A DNA stretch of 64,000 nt. Source: Pseudomonadota bacterium. Lineage in GTDB: Bacteria; Pseudomonadota; Alphaproteobacteria; Micavibrionales; UBA2020. Below the pieces are notes generated by a model. It had not been told where the DNA came from. It made no database searches and worked only from the letters and a program-made list of their open reading frames with translations. Shown one piece after another: positions 47,267 to 63,713 of the stretch (position 1 is the stretch's first letter; the number at the start of each line of letters is the position of its first letter). The stretch spans positions 1 to 64,000 of the forward strand of contig JAJZTA010000001.1 in the NCBI GenBank assembly GCA_021849295.1. The letters run 5' to 3'. Both the position numbers and the translations under genes were made by a program.

Positions 47267-47996
47267 TTTTGACCTCTTTCTGTTCCATGACGACAGTGCA
47301 TTCTCCACGACCCTGCATCAGCTCGGCGAAGGCCCCGGGACGCTTGATGGAGAAGATGATGACGGGGATGTCGTTTTCCCGCGCCAGTGAAATGGCGGCC
47401 GCATCCATGACGCCCAGATCCTTCGAGAGAACGTCCATGTATGTCAGGTTATCAAACTTTTTCGCGTTCGGCACCTTGACTGGGTCGGCCGTGTAGACGC
47501 CGTCGACCTTGGTGCCTTTCAGGAGCGCGTCGCAGCCCATTTCCGATGCGCGCAGCGCTGCCGCCGTGTCGGTGGTGAAGAATGGATTGCCCGTGCCCGC
47601 GGCGAAGATCACGACGAGGCCTTTTTCCATGTGGTGCATGGCGCGGCGGCGGATGTAGGGCTCACAGACCGATTCCATCGGAATGGCGGACTGGACGCGG
47701 GTTGGAACGTTCTGTTTTTCTAGCGCGTTTTGCAGGGCGAGCGAGTTGATGACGGTCGCCAGCATGCCCATGTAGTCTGCCGCCGCGCGGTCCATCCCCT
47801 CCGCCGCGCCGGAGACGCCGCGGAAGATGTTGCCGCCGCCGACGACGAGGCAGACCTCGACGCCGAGATCGACGACTTCCTTGATGTCCTTGGCGATGCG
47901 GTCGACCATCGCGGGTTCAATGCCGTACTCTCCCGTCCCCATCAGGGCTTCGCCCGAGATCTTCAGAAGAACACGCTTGAAACGCGCTTTGGCCAT
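47259..47996 (-). CDS. pyrH: UMP kinase
   Basis: [39 protein letters not shown]. Confidence 0.97.
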   Translation of the reverse strand: MAKARFKRVLLKISGEALMGTGEYGIEPAMVDRIAKDIKEVVDLGVEVCLVVGGGNIFRGVSGAAEGMDRAAADYMGMLATVINSLALQNALEKQNVPTRVQSAIPMESVCEPYIRRRAMHHMEKGLVVIFAAGTGNPFFTTDTAAALRASEMGCDALLKGTKVDGVYTADPVKVPNAKKFDNLTYMDVLSKDLGVMDAAAISLARENDIPVIIFSIKRPGAFAELMQGRGECTVVMEQKEVKNA

Positions 47997-48019
47997 GTTG
48001 ACAACTCCTGTCGTAACCG

Positions 48020-48943
48020 TTACCCCGCCGCCATTTTTGCGACTTCGGAAGCGAAATCATCCTCTTTTTTTTCGACGCCTTCGCCGAGTTCGTAGCGGAC
48101 GTAGCCGGTCAGCTTGACGGGCGCGCCGAGGTCCTTGGAGGCTTTTTCGAGAACGGCGGAGATCTTGGTCTGACCGTCGATGACGAAGACCTGCTCCAGC
48201 AGAACGGCCTGCTCGTAGAACTTGCGCAAGGAGCCTTCAACCATCTTTTCGACGATCTCGGCGGGCTTGCCGCTTTGCTTGGCCTTTTCGGCGTAGATGG
48301 CGCGCTCGCGCGCGACGGTGTCCTTGTCGAGCGAGGCGACGTCCAGCGATTCAGGACGCGTCGCGGCGACGTGCATCGCGATCTGGCGGCCGAGTTCTTC
48401 GAGTTTGTTGGCGGGCGCGGCGGATTCAAGGCCCACCAGAACGCCGATCTTGCCGAGGTTGGCTCCAAGGCTGTTGTGGACATAGGTGGCGACCACGCCT
48501 TGCTTGACGGATAGCGCCTGCATGCGGCGCAACGACATGTTCTCGCCGATGGAGGCGATCAGGTCGGTCAGCGTGTCGGCGACCGTTTTTCCGTCGAGCG
48601 TGGCGGCTTTCAGCTTTTCAACGTCGCTGATTTTGTCTTTCAGCGCGAGAGCTGTCACCTTCGTGAGCATGCCCTGGAACTGGTCGTTGCGGGCAACGAA
48701 GTCCGTCTCCGCGTTCAGTTCGACGACGACGGCGGTGTTGCCTTGGGCGGCGACGCCGACCAGACCGTCAGCCGCGGCGCGGCCGGACTTCTTGGCGGCC
48801 GAGGCAAGGCCTTTTTTGCGGAGATAGTCCATCGACGCGTCCATGTCGCCGTTGTTTTCGGAGAGGGCCTTTTTGCAGTCCATCATGCCCGCGCCGCTTT
48901 TTTCACGAAGCTCCTTTACAAGGGATGCAGTGATCTCAGTCAT
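48020..48943 (-). CDS. tsf: elongation factor Ts
   Basis: [32 protein letters not shown]. Confidence 0.97.
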   Translation of the reverse strand: MTEITASLVKELREKSGAGMMDCKKALSENNGDMDASMDYLRKKGLASAAKKSGRAAADGLVGVAAQGNTAVVVELNAETDFVARNDQFQGMLTKVTALALKDKISDVEKLKAATLDGKTVADTLTDLIASIGENMSLRRMQALSVKQGVVATYVHNSLGANLGKIGVLVGLESAAPANKLEELGRQIAMHVAATRPESLDVASLDKDTVARERAIYAEKAKQSGKPAEIVEKMVEGSLRKFYEQAVLLEQVFVIDGQTKISAVLEKASKDLGAPVKLTGYVRYELGEGVEKKEDDFASEVAKMAAG

Positions 48944-48963
48944 TCTCTTTATTCCTTTCGAGG

Positions 48964-49755
48964 TTAGCCGGCGGCTGCCGAAACTTTTACTTCTTCCGCG
49001 TCGTTCAGGTTCTCGGCGGTCGGGTTTTCGGATGCGCCGATGTCCGCTCCGGAGGCCGTGACTTCGGCTTGCAGGCCGTCCAGAACCGCTTCGGCGAACA
49101 GGTCGCAGTAGAGGTTGATGGCGCGCGTCGCGTCGTCGTTGCCGGGGATCGGGAAGTCGATACCGTCGGGATCGCAGTTGGAGTCGACCACCGCGAACAC
49201 CGGAATGCCCAACTTGCGGGCTTCGAGAATGGCGTTGGCTTCCTTGTTGGTGTCGATGACGATCATCGCGTCGGGCAGACCGCCCATTTCCTTGATGCCG
49301 CCGAGGGCCTTTTCAAGCTTTTCGAGTTCGCGGACAAGGCCGGTTTGCTCTTTCTTGGTGAGGCCGTGCTTGACTTCTTCGTCGCCGAGCATCTTTTCAA
49401 CGTCGCGCAGACGCTTGATGGAAGCGGAAATCGTGCCCCAGTTGGTCAGCATGCCGCCGAGCCAGCGGTAGTTCACGTAGTACTGGCCGCAACGGGCGGC
49501 GGTTTCTGCGACCTTGTCAGCAGCCTGACGCTTCGTGCCGACGAACAGGACACGACCGCCGTTGGCGGCAATATCGCGCACGCCCTTCAGGGCGCTGTAG
49601 AGCATCGGAACGGTGAGTTCGAGGTTGATAATGTGGACTTTGTTGCGCTCGCCGAAGATGTAGGGTTTCATCTTGGGGTTCCAGCGGCGGGTGTGGTGGC
49701 CAAAGTGGACGCCGGCTTCGAGGAGCTGGCGCATCGTGAAAGTAGGCATAGTCAT
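48964..49755 (-). CDS. rpsB: 30S ribosomal protein S2
   Basis: [38 protein letters not shown]. Confidence 0.97.
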   Translation of the reverse strand: MTMPTFTMRQLLEAGVHFGHHTRRWNPKMKPYIFGERNKVHIINLELTVPMLYSALKGVRDIAANGGRVLFVGTKRQAADKVAETAARCGQYYVNYRWLGGMLTNWGTISASIKRLRDVEKMLGDEEVKHGLTKKEQTGLVRELEKLEKALGGIKEMGGLPDAMIVIDTNKEANAILEARKLGIPVFAVVDSNCDPDGIDFPIPGNDDATRAINLYCDLFAEAVLDGLQAEVTASGADIGASENPTAENLNDAEEVKVSAAAG

Positions 49756-50027
49756 AGCTATCGTGTCCTTCCGGTTATACGTCTGCAGGCCTTTGGTCCC
49801 CCGCGAACTTTATTCGCGTAACTTTTAGTCGAGGACACCGAAAAACGGCCTGCATGTGAATTAGCAGTCTTTTGAACCATTCAAAAGCTCTGCTTGCCGT
49901 CGGTTTTATATGTATTTTCCTGTTCTTGCAAGGAAAAGCTTGGTTTTTATAGCATTGGACAGGCTTAAAAACCCTTAACGCGCGCCTGAAAAGCGTATTC
50001 GGGGCTTATTTATGTATTATGTAAATA

Positions 50028-50522
50028 TTAATAGCCGATACGGGTGTTTTCGACGGCAATTTCGTCGCAATTGTCCCCTGGCCCGTCGCGGTCGATGACG
50101 AGGAAGTCGGAGACGGCCTCCAGAGCGAGGCTGTAATGGTGCCATGTCCCTGCGTGGTAATTGACCCCCTGATCGGGCGCGGCCAGAAAGGCTTTGAGCC
50201 TTTCGGGATCGAAATTGCCTTTTGGCGCGACGACGACCATATAGGGCCGCCCGCTCAAGGGGTAAAAGGCCTGACTGGAGAGCGGATGCCTTTCCATGAT
50301 TTTGACCCCGATGGGGCGCGGCAGGGGCGTGGAGCGGAAGATGCTGACGATCGGCTTCCCCTCCCCGACTGTCAAATCCAGTCTGGCGAGATCGTGAAAC
50401 CGCACGGTGTTGCCGTAGTTGATGTTGCGCCGCTCCTTCGCCGTGTTGCAGGAAAGGACGTCGCCATAAGGCGCGAAAACAGAGGAGGTCAGCGGTTCGG
50501 GTTTTAAAATGCGGGCCGTCAT
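50028..50522 (-). CDS. allA: ureidoglycolate lyase
   Basis: PIGVKIMERHPLSSQAFYPLSGRPYMVVVAPKG; YHAGTWHHYSLAL. Confidence 0.9.
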   Translation of the reverse strand: MTARILKPEPLTSSVFAPYGDVLSCNTAKERRNINYGNTVRFHDLARLDLTVGEGKPIVSIFRSTPLPRPIGVKIMERHPLSSQAFYPLSGRPYMVVVAPKGNFDPERLKAFLAAPDQGVNYHAGTWHHYSLALEAVSDFLVIDRDGPGDNCDEIAVENTRIGY

Positions 50523-50559
50523 GATAGGCTCTAGTCTACTCCAACAAGGAAGAAAAGCA

Positions 50560-51618
50560 ATGCAGACCCCCGTACCGGCGTTCCTGATCTCTTACTCCGA
50601 TTCCGCCTTCACCAACCCGCACGAAGCCGTGCTGCCCGACGATCCGAAGGATTGCCGCGACGATTTCACCCATATGGGCAAGAAGTACTGGGGATATGAA
50701 ACGCGGCGGCACAGGGCGACTTCGGTTCTACCCGCGGCGCAGGCGCTCGCCTACGATCACGACGCGCACAACTGGCTGCTGATCGGCCTGAAAGAGCGCA
50801 CGGAAATCGACAAAATCGCCGTCAGCACGAAATGGTACACCGGAAATCAGGTGCGCGCCGTGTCGGTTTTTCTGATCGACGGGATGACGGGGGAAAGAAA
50901 ACAGGTGCTGGAGCGCGCGCCGCTCGCGCCAGACAAGGAGCATGAATTTAAAGTGCCGCCGACGGTGGCGACGGAATGTCTGGTCGAATGCTATTACGAA
51001 GGCGGGATTTCGCGCATCAACTTCTTCGGCGCGAAAACGCCGGAACAACCGCCGGCGCGCAAAAACCTGCTGGACGGCGCGGAGATTTCGCATGTGTCGA
51101 ACGACCACTACGGCAATCCCGCCATGGCGGTGAGCGGCAACCGCGCCGAGACGCACATGCGCGGCTGGGAATCCGCGCGCACCGGCTTTGGCGAGCGGGC
51201 GCTGTTCCATTTGAAAAAGCCTGCAGTTATTGAAGAAATCGTCGTCGATACCTACCTGCACCGCCTCAATGCGCCCCTCACCTGCCATGTTTTCGGCATG
51301 AATGGTTTCAAGGAAGCGGACATGGCCTCCGCGCCGCGCTGGAAGATCGTCACCAAGGCAGGCAAGGAGATCATCCCCGACGATTTTCAGGCCTTCATGC
51401 TGGAGCAGAAATATCTGCCGGAGAAAAAATTCGAAATAAAGCTGCATGTGCCGGAGAAGAGCCCGTGGCAGCCGGTTCTGCCTTTTGCCGCGCTTTCACC
51501 CGACACGTTCCATCGTTTCCGCGACCTTGAAAAACACGCGCCCGTCACGCATGTGCTGTACATGCACTATTCCAACGGCGGGATCCACGGGCTAAAAGTC
51601 TACGGCGCGGAAAGCTGA
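50560..51618 (+). CDS. alc: allantoicase
   Basis: MGKKYWGYETRRHR; WLLIGLKERTEIDKIAVSTKWYTGNQ; two repeat halves; divergent from allA. Confidence 0.85.
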   Translation: MQTPVPAFLISYSDSAFTNPHEAVLPDDPKDCRDDFTHMGKKYWGYETRRHRATSVLPAAQALAYDHDAHNWLLIGLKERTEIDKIAVSTKWYTGNQVRAVSVFLIDGMTGERKQVLERAPLAPDKEHEFKVPPTVATECLVECYYEGGISRINFFGAKTPEQPPARKNLLDGAEISHVSNDHYGNPAMAVSGNRAETHMRGWESARTGFGERALFHLKKPAVIEEIVVDTYLHRLNAPLTCHVFGMNGFKEADMASAPRWKIVTKAGKEIIPDDFQAFMLEQKYLPEKKFEIKLHVPEKSPWQPVLPFAALSPDTFHRFRDLEKHAPVTHVLYMHYSNGGIHGLKVYGAES

Positions 51619-51990
51619 CTATTTTTCTACGGGCTGTGTCTTCGGCGGCGCCTTATCGGGCGTGGCGGGAACGGCCGGCGCTATCTCCGTTGTTTGCGCC
51701 TGCGGTTGTGTTTCCGTTTTGCTCTTCGCCGCCGCATCGGCCACCGGCGCATCGTGCTGGCAGGCATCGAGGGCGGCGTCCGTCGTTGCGGCCTTGACGC
51801 AGGATCCCTCGATGGTGAGGCGGAAGATGGTGTCTTTTATGTGCTGGGCCAGCGCGTCTTTGCGGACGTTAAAGTCCTCGGTCGCCATCTTCTCCGGTAT
51901 GCCTTTGTGCACTTTTGCCGCCGCATAAGACGATACTGCCGTCATCGCGCATATGATGCCCACGGCGGCAATAAGAACCGGTTTATTCAT
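51619..51990 (-). CDS. hypothetical exported protein
   Basis: N-terminal signal sequence; Pro/Ala/Gln-rich C-tail. Confidence 0.5.
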   Translation of the reverse strand: MNKPVLIAAVGIICAMTAVSSYAAAKVHKGIPEKMATEDFNVRKDALAQHIKDTIFRLTIEGSCVKAATTDAALDACQHDAPVADAAAKSKTETQPQAQTTEIAPAVPATPDKAPPKTQPVEK

Positions 51991-52101
51991 AGAAGTCTGT
52001 CCTTTGTAATGCGTTCAATCCTGAAGACATTATACTCATCTATGGCGTCAGATATTAGCAGAAAATTATATTGACATATTTTAAGTCTACACGGTGTCTT
52101 G

Positions 52102-52141
52102 AAAAACCAACGGGATGCAACCTTGGAAAGATTGCATCCCG
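52102..52141 (-). terminator. terminator downstream of rpoC
   Basis: GGGATGCAA...TTGCATCCC hairpin followed by a T-rich run on the minus strand. Confidence 0.8.
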
Positions 52142-52172
52142 TCAGAATTAAAAGTTCAGCTCAAGGCCGATT

Positions 52173-56402
<4,230 letters not shown>

Positions 56403-56419
56403 TGTGTTTTCTCCGCTTC

Positions 56420-59400
56420 TTAGGAATTCAGGGTTTGTTTCAGGTCAACATTGAGGCCGAGCGACCGCAATTCCTTCACCAAAACGTTGAAGGATTCGGG
56501 GATGCCGATCTCGAAGATGTCGTCGCCGCGGACAACCGACTCGTAGGCCTTGGTACGGCCCGCGACGTCGTCCGACTTGACGGTCAGCATCTCTTGCAGC
56601 GTGTAAGCGGCGCCATATGCCTGCAATGCCCAGACTTCCATTTCCCCGAAGCGCTGGCCGCCGAATTGGGCCTTGCCGCCAAGGGGCTGTTGCGTGACAA
56701 GCGAGTACGGACCGATCGAACGGGCGTGGATCTTGTCGTCAACGAGGTGGTGGAGCTTCAGCATGTAGATGTAGCCGACGGTGACCGGACGCTCGAACTT
56801 TTCGCCGGTGCGACCGTCTGTCAACATTTGCTGGCCGGTGACGTTGAGGCCTGCGGCGGTGAGCAGTTCGTTGATGTCCGCTTCGACGGCGCCATCGAAA
56901 ACCGGCGTCGCAATCGGCACGCCGGTGCGGATGTTGCCGCACATTTCCATCAGTTCGTCTTCCTTCAGCGGCAGCACGTCTTCCTTGTACGCCTTTTCGC
57001 CGTAGACGACCTTCAGCTTCTGGTGCAGGTCTTTATGCAGTTTTTCGCGTTCTGAAACGTCCTGCGTCCGCTGCATGGTGTCGATGACTTCGCCGATCTT
57101 CTTGCCCAGCGAGGCCGAGGCCCAGCCGAGGTGCGTTTCGAGGATCTGGCCGACGTTCATACGAGACGGCACGCCCAGCGGGTTCAGCACGATATCGACG
57201 GGTCTGCCGTCTTCGAGGTAGGGCATGTTCTCGAGCGGCATGATGCGCGAGACGACCCCCTTGTTTCCGTGGCGTCCGGCCATCTTGTCGCCGGGCTGCA
57301 GCTTGCGCTTCACGGCGACGAAGACTTTGACCATCTTCATCACGCCGGGGAGCATTTCGTCTCCGCGCTGGAGCTTTTCGACCTTGTTCTCGAAGCGTTG
57401 CGTCAGGTCGTCGATCGCGCGATCGAAGGTCTGGCCCATGCTTTCGACGTCTTCCATGGTGGCGTCGTCGGTGACGACGATTTCGCGCCACTCGTGCTTC
57501 TTGGTCGCTTCAAGGGCGGCGACGGTGATCTTGTCGCCTTTCTTGATGTCGCCGACCGTCTTGGCGGCGGTCTTGCCGTTGAGGACTTCGCGCAGACGGC
57601 CGTAGTAGCCGCGCTCGTAAATGCGGCGTTCGTCGTCGCGGTCTTTGGCGAGGCGTTCGATCTCGTCGCGCTCGATGGACATCGCGCGCTGGTCCTTGTC
57701 GACGCCGCGGCGCGAGAAGACGCGCACTTCGACGACCGTGCCGTTCGTGCCCGGCGGCAGACGCAGCGAGCTGTCCTTCACGTCCGAGGCCTTTTCGCCG
57801 AAGATGGCGCGGAGGAGCTTCTCTTCCGGCGTCATCGGGCTTTCGCCCTTCGGCGTGACCTTGCCGACGAGGATGTCGCCCGCCTTCACTTCCGCGCCGA
57901 TGTAGACGATGCCGGCTTCGTCGAGGTGCTTCAGGCCCTCTTCGCCGACGTTCGGGATGTCGCGGGTGATATCTTCCTGGCCGAGCTTGGTGTCGCGCGC
58001 CATGACTTCGAATTCCTCGATGTGGATCGAGGTGAAGACGTCGTCGCGGACAATGCGCTCGGAGATCAGGATGGAGTCTTCGAAGTTGTAGCCGTTCCAC
58101 GGCATGAACGCGACGAGCACGTTGCGGCCGAGGGCGAGTTCGCCGAGCTCCGTCGAGGGGCCGTCGCCGATGATGTCGCCGGCTTCGATGCGGTCTCCCA
58201 CGCGGACCAGCGGACGTTGCGTGATGCAGGTCGACTGGTTGGAACGCGAGAACTTCTTGAGTTTATAGATGTCGACCGTCGCCTTGGTGGAGTCCTTCTC
58301 GTCGGTCGCGTGGATGACGATGCGGTTGGAATCGACCTGGTCGACGATGCCCGAGCGCAGCGCCGTGATGGCGGCGCCGGAGTCGCGGGCGACGGCGTAT
58401 TCCATGCCGGTGCCGACCAGAGGCGCGTCGACGCGCATCAGCGGCACGGCCTGACGCTGCATGTTCGAACCCATCAGCGCGCGGTTGGCGTCGTCGTTTT
58501 CAAGGAACGGGATCAGCGCCGCGGCGACCGAGACGATCTGTTTCGGCGACACGTCGATGAACTCGATCTGGTCCGGCTGGATCAGCAGGTAGTCGCCGTT
58601 TTTGCGGCAGGACACGAGATCGTTGGTGAAGTGGCCTTTTTCATCGAGCACGGCGTTCGCCTGCGCAATGGTGTATTTGCCCTCTTCCATCGCCGACATA
58701 TAGACGACTTCGTCCGTCACCTTGCCGTTGACGACCTTGCGGTACGGGCTTTCGATGAAGCCGTACTGGTTGATGCGCGCATAGGTGGCGAGAGAGTTGA
58801 TCAGGCCGATGTTCGGACCTTCCGGCGTTTCAATCGGGCAGATGCGGCCGTAGTGCGTGGGGTGAACGTCGCGGACTTCGAAGCCTGCGCGTTCGCGGGT
58901 CAGACCGCCGGGCCCGAGGGCCGACATGCGGCGCTTGTGGGTGATTTCCGACAAGGGGTTGGTTTGGTCCATGAACTGCGAGAGCTGCGAGGAGCCGAAG
59001 AACTCGCGCACCGCGGCGGCGGCGGGCTTGGCGTTGATCAGGTCGTGCGGCATGGCGGTGTCGATGTCGACCGAGCCCATGCGTTCCTTGATCGCGCGTT
59101 CCATGCGCATCAGGCCGATGCGGCACTGGTTTTCCATCAGTTCGCCGACCGAACGCACACGGCGGTTGCCGAGGTGGTCTATGTCGTCCACTTCGCCGCG
59201 GCCGTCTTTCAGGTCGACGAGGATTTTAAGGATGGCGAAGATGTCGTCGTTGCGGAGCAGACGCATCTGGTCGTCTGTCTTGATATCGAGGCGCGCGTTC
59301 ATCTTGACGCGGCCGACCGGCGACAGGTCGTAGCGGTCCTGCTGGAAGAACAGGCCGCGGAAGAGCGCGTCAGCAGATTCCAGTGTCGGCGGTTCGCCCG

Positions 59401-60646
59401 GACGCATGACGCGGTAGATGTCGATCAGCGCGTCTTCGCGGTTGCGGCACTTGTCGGCGGCGAGCGTGTTGCGGATATAGGGGCCGACGTTGACGTGGTC
59501 GATGGCGAGAACGTCGATCGTCTTGAGACCCGCCTTCTCGATCTTTTCGAGGCTCTTGGCGTCGATCTCGTCGCCGGCTTCGAACATGACTTCGCCGGTC
59601 TTGTCGTCGGCGATGCTGTGGGCGAGATAGGTGCCGACCAGCTCTTCGCTGGTGATGAGGATTTCCTTGAGGCCATCTTCTTCGAGCTTGCGGGCCTGAC
59701 GCGCCGTGATCTTGGTGCCGGCGGTGACTTTGGGCTTGCCGGTCTTGGCGTCGATGAGGTCGTAGCGCAGTTTGACACCGCGGAAACGCTCCGGAACATA
59801 CGTGGTTTTCCAGTCGTCTTTGACCTTTTCGTAGGTGATGGTCTGGTAGAAGGCGTTGAGGATTTCCTCGCCGGAAACGCCCTGGATCTTGGCGGGATCG
59901 ACGGGTTTGCCCGCTTTTTCCTGGCGTTCGCGGTATTTGGAGGATTCGGTGTTGTCGAGTGCGAGCAGCAGCGTCGTCACCGGCAGCTTGCGGCGGCGGT
60001 CGATGCGCACATAAACGAGGTCTTTGGCGTCGAATTCGAAATCGAGCCACGAGCCGCGGTACGGAATGACGCGCGCGGCGAAAAGGTATTTGCCCGAGGA
60101 GTGGGTCTTGCCGCCGTCGTGGTCGAAGAACACGCCGGGGCTGCGGTGCATTTGCGAAACGATGACGCGCTCGGTGCCGTTGACAACAAAAGTGCCGTTG
60201 ACGGTCATCAACGGCATGTCAACCATGTAGACATCCTGTTCTTTAATATCGCGGATGGAGCGCAGGCCGGTCGTCTCGTCGATGTCGAAGGTCGAAAGGC
60301 GCAGCGTCACGCGCAACGGCGCGGCGTAGGTCATGCCGCGTTGCTGGCATTCCTCGACGTCGTATTTCGGTTCTTCCAGTTCATAGCGCACGAAGTCGAT
60401 TTCGGCGCGGCCGGAGAAGTCCTTGATCGGGAACACGGAGGAGAAAACCTCTTGCAGGCCTTCGTTGACGCGGTCCGCGTGGGCGACTTCGCGCTGCAGG
60501 AATTTTTCGTAGGAATTGCGCTGAACCTCGATCAGGTTCGGCATTTCGCACACTTCGGGGATCTTGCCGAAAGATCTGCGGATGCGCTTGCGTCCGGTGT
60601 AGCTTTTGCTGTCGTTGAGGGTTCTCAGGGCTTTTTTGGCGCTCAT
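56420..60646 (-). CDS. rpoB: RNA polymerase beta subunit
   Basis: [66 protein letters not shown]. Confidence 0.98.
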   Translation of the reverse strand: MSAKKALRTLNDSKSYTGRKRIRRSFGKIPEVCEMPNLIEVQRNSYEKFLQREVAHADRVNEGLQEVFSSVFPIKDFSGRAEIDFVRYELEEPKYDVEECQQRGMTYAAPLRVTLRLSTFDIDETTGLRSIRDIKEQDVYMVDMPLMTVNGTFVVNGTERVIVSQMHRSPGVFFDHDGGKTHSSGKYLFAARVIPYRGSWLDFEFDAKDLVYVRIDRRRKLPVTTLLLALDNTESSKYRERQEKAGKPVDPAKIQGVSGEEILNAFYQTITYEKVKDDWKTTYVPERFRGVKLRYDLIDAKTGKPKVTAGTKITARQARKLEEDGLKEILITSEELVGTYLAHSIADDKTGEVMFEAGDEIDAKSLEKIEKAGLKTIDVLAIDHVNVGPYIRNTLAADKCRNREDALIDIYRVMRPGEPPTLESADALFRGLFFQQDRYDLSPVGRVKMNARLDIKTDDQMRLLRNDDIFAILKILVDLKDGRGEVDDIDHLGNRRVRSVGELMENQCRIGLMRMERAIKERMGSVDIDTAMPHDLINAKPAAAAVREFFGSSQLSQFMDQTNPLSEITHKRRMSALGPGGLTRERAGFEVRDVHPTHYGRICPIETPEGPNIGLINSLATYARINQYGFIESPYRKVVNGKVTDEVVYMSAMEEGKYTIAQANAVLDEKGHFTNDLVSCRKNGDYLLIQPDQIEFIDVSPKQIVSVAAALIPFLENDDANRALMGSNMQRQAVPLMRVDAPLVGTGMEYAVARDSGAAITALRSGIVDQVDSNRIVIHATDEKDSTKATVDIYKLKKFSRSNQSTCITQRPLVRVGDRIEAGDIIGDGPSTELGELALGRNVLVAFMPWNGYNFEDSILISERIVRDDVFTSIHIEEFEVMARDTKLGQEDITRDIPNVGEEGLKHLDEAGIVYIGAEVKAGDILVGKVTPKGESPMTPEEKLLRAIFGEKASDVKDSSLRLPPGTNGTVVEVRVFSRRGVDKDQRAMSIERDEIERLAKDRDDERRIYERGYYGRLREVLNGKTAAKTVGDIKKGDKITVAALEATKKHEWREIVVTDDATMEDVESMGQTFDRAIDDLTQRFENKVEKLQRGDEMLPGVMKMVKVFVAVKRKLQPGDKMAGRHGNKGVVSRIMPLENMPYLEDGRPVDIVLNPLGVPSRMNVGQILETHLGWASASLGKKIGEVIDTMQRTQDVSEREKLHKDLHQKLKVVYGEKAYKEDVLPLKEDELMEMCGNIRTGVPIATPVFDGAVEADINELLTAAGLNVTGQQMLTDGRTGEKFERPVTVGYIYMLKLHHLVDDKIHARSIGPYSLVTQQPLGGKAQFGGQRFGEMEVWALQAYGAAYTLQEMLTVKSDDVAGRTKAYESVVRGDDIFEIGIPESFNVLVKELRSLGLNVDLKQTLNS

Positions 60647-60871
60647 TTGCTCGTCCTTGTTTGTCTTCGTTCCACACACACGGAAGGAGTTTTTCCTTCG
60701 CGACGAAAGCCCGATACCAATGCACCCGAATACCGCGGCTTTTAAAATCTCGATGTTAGTTCCGTCAGTCTAAAGTTCCGGTGGTTCCATAGTCTTGGGG
60801 TATCCCCTGACAACAGAAAGGGGCGATGGGAAAAAATCTCCCATCGCCAGCCTTTTTGTTGCCGATCGTCT

Positions 60872-61246
60872 TTACTTCAGTTCGACTTTCGCGCCGACAG
60901 CTTCGAGCTTTTTCTTCAGCTCTTCCGCTTCCGCTTTCGACACGGCGGCCTTCAGCGGTTTCGGGGCGCCTTCGACGAGGTCCTTGGCTTCTTTCAGGCC
61001 AAGACCGGTGATGGTGCGGACTTCCTTAATGACTTCGATCTTCTTGTCGCCGGCGGCGGCAAGAATGACGTCGAATTCGGTCTTTTCTTCAGCAGCAGCG
61101 CCAGCAGCACCGCCAACAGCGGCAACAGCCACCGGAGCAGCGGCGGAAACGCCCCACTTTTCTTCGAGAAGTTTCGAGAGTTCCGCCGCTTCGAGAACGG
61201 TCAGAGCCGACAGGTCGTCGACGATTTTTGCGAGGTTAGCAGACAT
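60872..61246 (-). CDS. rplL: 50S ribosomal protein L7/L12
   Basis: [46 protein letters not shown]. Confidence 0.98.
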   Translation of the reverse strand: MSANLAKIVDDLSALTVLEAAELSKLLEEKWGVSAAAPVAVAAVGGAAGAAAEEKTEFDVILAAAGDKKIEVIKEVRTITGLGLKEAKDLVEGAPKPLKAAVSKAEAEELKKKLEAVGAKVELK

Positions 61247-61278
61247 TGTTAGTTCTCCTTAAGGTTTAACAGTTTGGC

Positions 61279-61785
61279 TTATTTTTGAGAGTATGCCGAG
61301 ATGACACGGGCCACTTGCGAGGCCGGCGCGGCGGCGAGTACGGCAAGGCGCTGTGCGGGCGTTTGTATCATGCCCACCAGTCTTGCGCGCAGTTCGTCGA
61401 GCGACGGCAGTTTCGAAAGTGATTCAATGCCGGAAACGTCGAGCATCTTGTCCCCGAGGGCGCCGCCGATGATGGCGAGCTTTTCGTTGTCCTTCGAGAA
61501 AAGATACGCGACTCTGGACGCGGCGACCGGGTCTTTTGACGTAGCGAGGCCGACGGGTCCTTTCAGCATTGGGCCGATGCCTTCATAGCGCGTGCCTTTG
61601 AGCGCCCGCAGTGCGAGGCGGTTCTTGGACACTTTGTAGCTAACGCCGGCTTCACGCATCTTTACGCGGAGTTCGGAAACTTGCGCCACTGTCAGCCCGT
61701 CATTGCGGGTGACGACGATCGTTTCGACGTCCTTGAAAGTTTTGTGAAGCTGATCGATAGCTTCTGCTTTTTGTGCACGATCCAC
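61279..61785 (-). CDS. rplJ: 50S ribosomal protein L10
   Basis: L10 pattern; operon position before rplL. Confidence 0.95.
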   Translation of the reverse strand: MDRAQKAEAIDQLHKTFKDVETIVVTRNDGLTVAQVSELRVKMREAGVSYKVSKNRLALRALKGTRYEGIGPMLKGPVGLATSKDPVAASRVAYLFSKDNEKLAIIGGALGDKMLDVSGIESLSKLPSLDELRARLVGMIQTPAQRLAVLAAAPASQVARVISAYSQK

Positions 61786-62035
61786 GGATATCTCCGTTCT
61801 TTCAGTTATGGCGGGCTTTCCCTGTGAGAGGATCGCCCTGCCGGGTTGCAGTCTGGAAGCCGGTCGTCTGGCCTCCGTTTTATCCCATCCCGAAGCAAGC
61901 CATAACGATAGTCTGCTATAAACTCTTACCTCGTCTGTACCGGCCTTTCGTTTAGCCTCCCCTAATTCGGGAGAACCGGTAGTCTCGGACAGGGTTTTTC
62001 AAGGGTTGCCCCTCGAAAAATTCTCTTAAAGTGCC
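61786..62035 (-). promoter_or_regulatory. probable rplJ leader region
   Basis: About 250-nt non-coding leader upstream of rplJ, where L10-binding leaders lie in other bacteria. Confidence 0.4.
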
Positions 62036-62305
62036 TTAAGCCACCTTTATCTTGAAGGTATGCTTCGCGCCGCCGGGGCGGCCTTTGGCGACGATTTCGA
62101 TGTCGCCGCCGTCTTGCGCCTCGAAAACCCGCCCCGTCAGCCCGTAAAGGCCGGAATACGGAACGGTTTTCACCAGCTTTGCCTTGCCGGACACGACCTC
62201 AAGATCCCATTTCGCGCCGACAAAGCCGCCTTCATTCAGGTCGATGCGGAAGGTTTCGCCCTTCTTCACCGTCGCCGCGTTGAATTGAGCCGTCAGCGTA
62301 ACCAT
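62036..62305 (-). CDS. small protein, possible chagasin/I42 inhibitor-like Ig fold
   Basis: KKGETFRIDLNEGGFVGAKWDLEVVSG...GLTGRVFEAQDGGDIEIVAKGRPGG layout; between rplA and rplJ. Confidence 0.5.
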   Translation of the reverse strand: MVTLTAQFNAATVKKGETFRIDLNEGGFVGAKWDLEVVSGKAKLVKTVPYSGLYGLTGRVFEAQDGGDIEIVAKGRPGGAKHTFKIKVA

Positions 62306-62314
62306 GGTTCCTCC

Positions 62315-63055
62315 TTAGGCCGCTTTGCCGAGGCTGGAAATATCCAGCTTCACGCCCGGGCCCATGGTCGAGGACAAGGACGCCTTTTTGAGATAGTTGC
62401 CCTTGGTGCCCGACGGTTTCGCCTTCAATATCGCCTCGTAGAGAGCGCGGATATTCTCGACGAGTTTCTTTTCGTCGAAGCTGGCCTTGCCCACGCCGAC
62501 GTGGACGATGCCCGCCTTCTCCGCGCGGAACTCGACGGAGCCGCCCTTTGCGCCCTTCACGGCGCCCGTGACGTCCATCGTGACCGTGCCGAGTTTCGGG
62601 TTCGGCATCAGGCCTTTCGGGCCCAGCACCTGACCGAGACGGCCGACGAGCGGCATCATGTCCGGCGTTGCGATACAACGGTCGAAGTTGATGACGCCCT
62701 TCTGGATTTCGGCGGCGAGGTCTTCATCGCCTACGATATCCGCTCCGGCCTTTTTCGCTTCTTCGGCCTTCGGGCCCTTGGCGAACACGGCGACGCGCAC
62801 GGTCTTGCCCGTGCCGTTCGGCAGGGAGCACATGCCGCGGACGTTCTGGTCCGTCTGCTTGGTGTCGATGCCGAGCGCGATCGCGATTTCGACCGTTTCG
62901 TCGAACTTCGCGGTGGCGTTTTGCTTGATGAACTTCACGGCGTCTTCCAGACCCCACACCTTGGTGCGGTCCTGCTCCGTGCGGACGGTGCGCAGACGCT
63001 TCGCGAAGCGCGATTTTTCAGCTGTTTTCTTGGCGGTTTTTTTCTTCTCTGTCAT
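62315..63055 (-). CDS. rplA: 50S ribosomal protein L1
   Basis: [34 protein letters not shown]. Confidence 0.97.
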   Translation of the reverse strand: MTEKKKTAKKTAEKSRFAKRLRTVRTEQDRTKVWGLEDAVKFIKQNATAKFDETVEIAIALGIDTKQTDQNVRGMCSLPNGTGKTVRVAVFAKGPKAEEAKKAGADIVGDEDLAAEIQKGVINFDRCIATPDMMPLVGRLGQVLGPKGLMPNPKLGTVTMDVTGAVKGAKGGSVEFRAEKAGIVHVGVGKASFDEKKLVENIRALYEAILKAKPSGTKGNYLKKASLSSTMGPGVKLDISSLGKAA

Positions 63056-63058
63056 GGC

Positions 63059-63490
63059 TTAGCCCTCCACCGCAATGCCCATGGAGCGTGCCGTGCCGGC
63101 GATGGTCTTCATCGCGGCCTCGACGCTGGAGGCGTTCATGTCTTTCAGTTTCGCTTCGGCGATCTCGCGCAGTTGCTTTTGCGTGACCTTGCCGATGGTG
63201 TCCGTTTTGCCGGTCGTGCCCGAGCCCTTTTCGAGCTTGGCCGCTTTGATGAGGTAGTAGCTCGCGGGCGGGGTTTTCATCACGAACGTGAACGAGCGGT
63301 CCTGATAGACCGTGATCACGCACGGAATGGGCATGCCCGCTTCCATCTTTTGCGTCTGGGCGTTGAAACCTTTGCAGAATTCCATGATGTTGACGCCGGC
63401 CTGACCGAGCGCGGGGCCGATCGGGGGCGACGGGTTCGCTTTACCAGCCGGAACAACCAGCTTGATATAGCCTTGTATCTTTTTTGCCAT
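63059..63490 (-). CDS. rplK: 50S ribosomal protein L11
   Basis: [35 protein letters not shown]. Confidence 0.98.
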   Translation of the reverse strand: MAKKIQGYIKLVVPAGKANPSPPIGPALGQAGVNIMEFCKGFNAQTQKMEAGMPIPCVITVYQDRSFTFVMKTPPASYYLIKAAKLEKGSGTTGKTDTIGKVTQKQLREIAEAKLKDMNASSVEAAMKTIAGTARSMGIAVEG

Positions 63491-63713
63491 TTCTGACTCC
63501 TAAATAATTTAGAGTTTTGTGGTGCGGTTTGGCGATGGTCTTGCGCGTTGCCTCCCACATTTAATTTATATGTGCCCGTGCCCTAAAGCCCGAGCGCGCG
63601 TCAATATATCGTCATTTCAATGGAATGCAAGAGAATAATCGTCATTTATTGAAAAGAAATTATATTAAGGCGTGAATCCGCATAATTATTTTCATAATAT
63701 AAGATAATCGAGG

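Noticed and set aside
57131-60745. 1204-aa ORF antisense to rpoB, and similar long antisense ORFs opposite rpoC (52188..54236) and gyrA (30480..32303)
   Set aside because: Shadow frames of high-GC codon usage opposite well-identified essential genes; no domain-like pattern.
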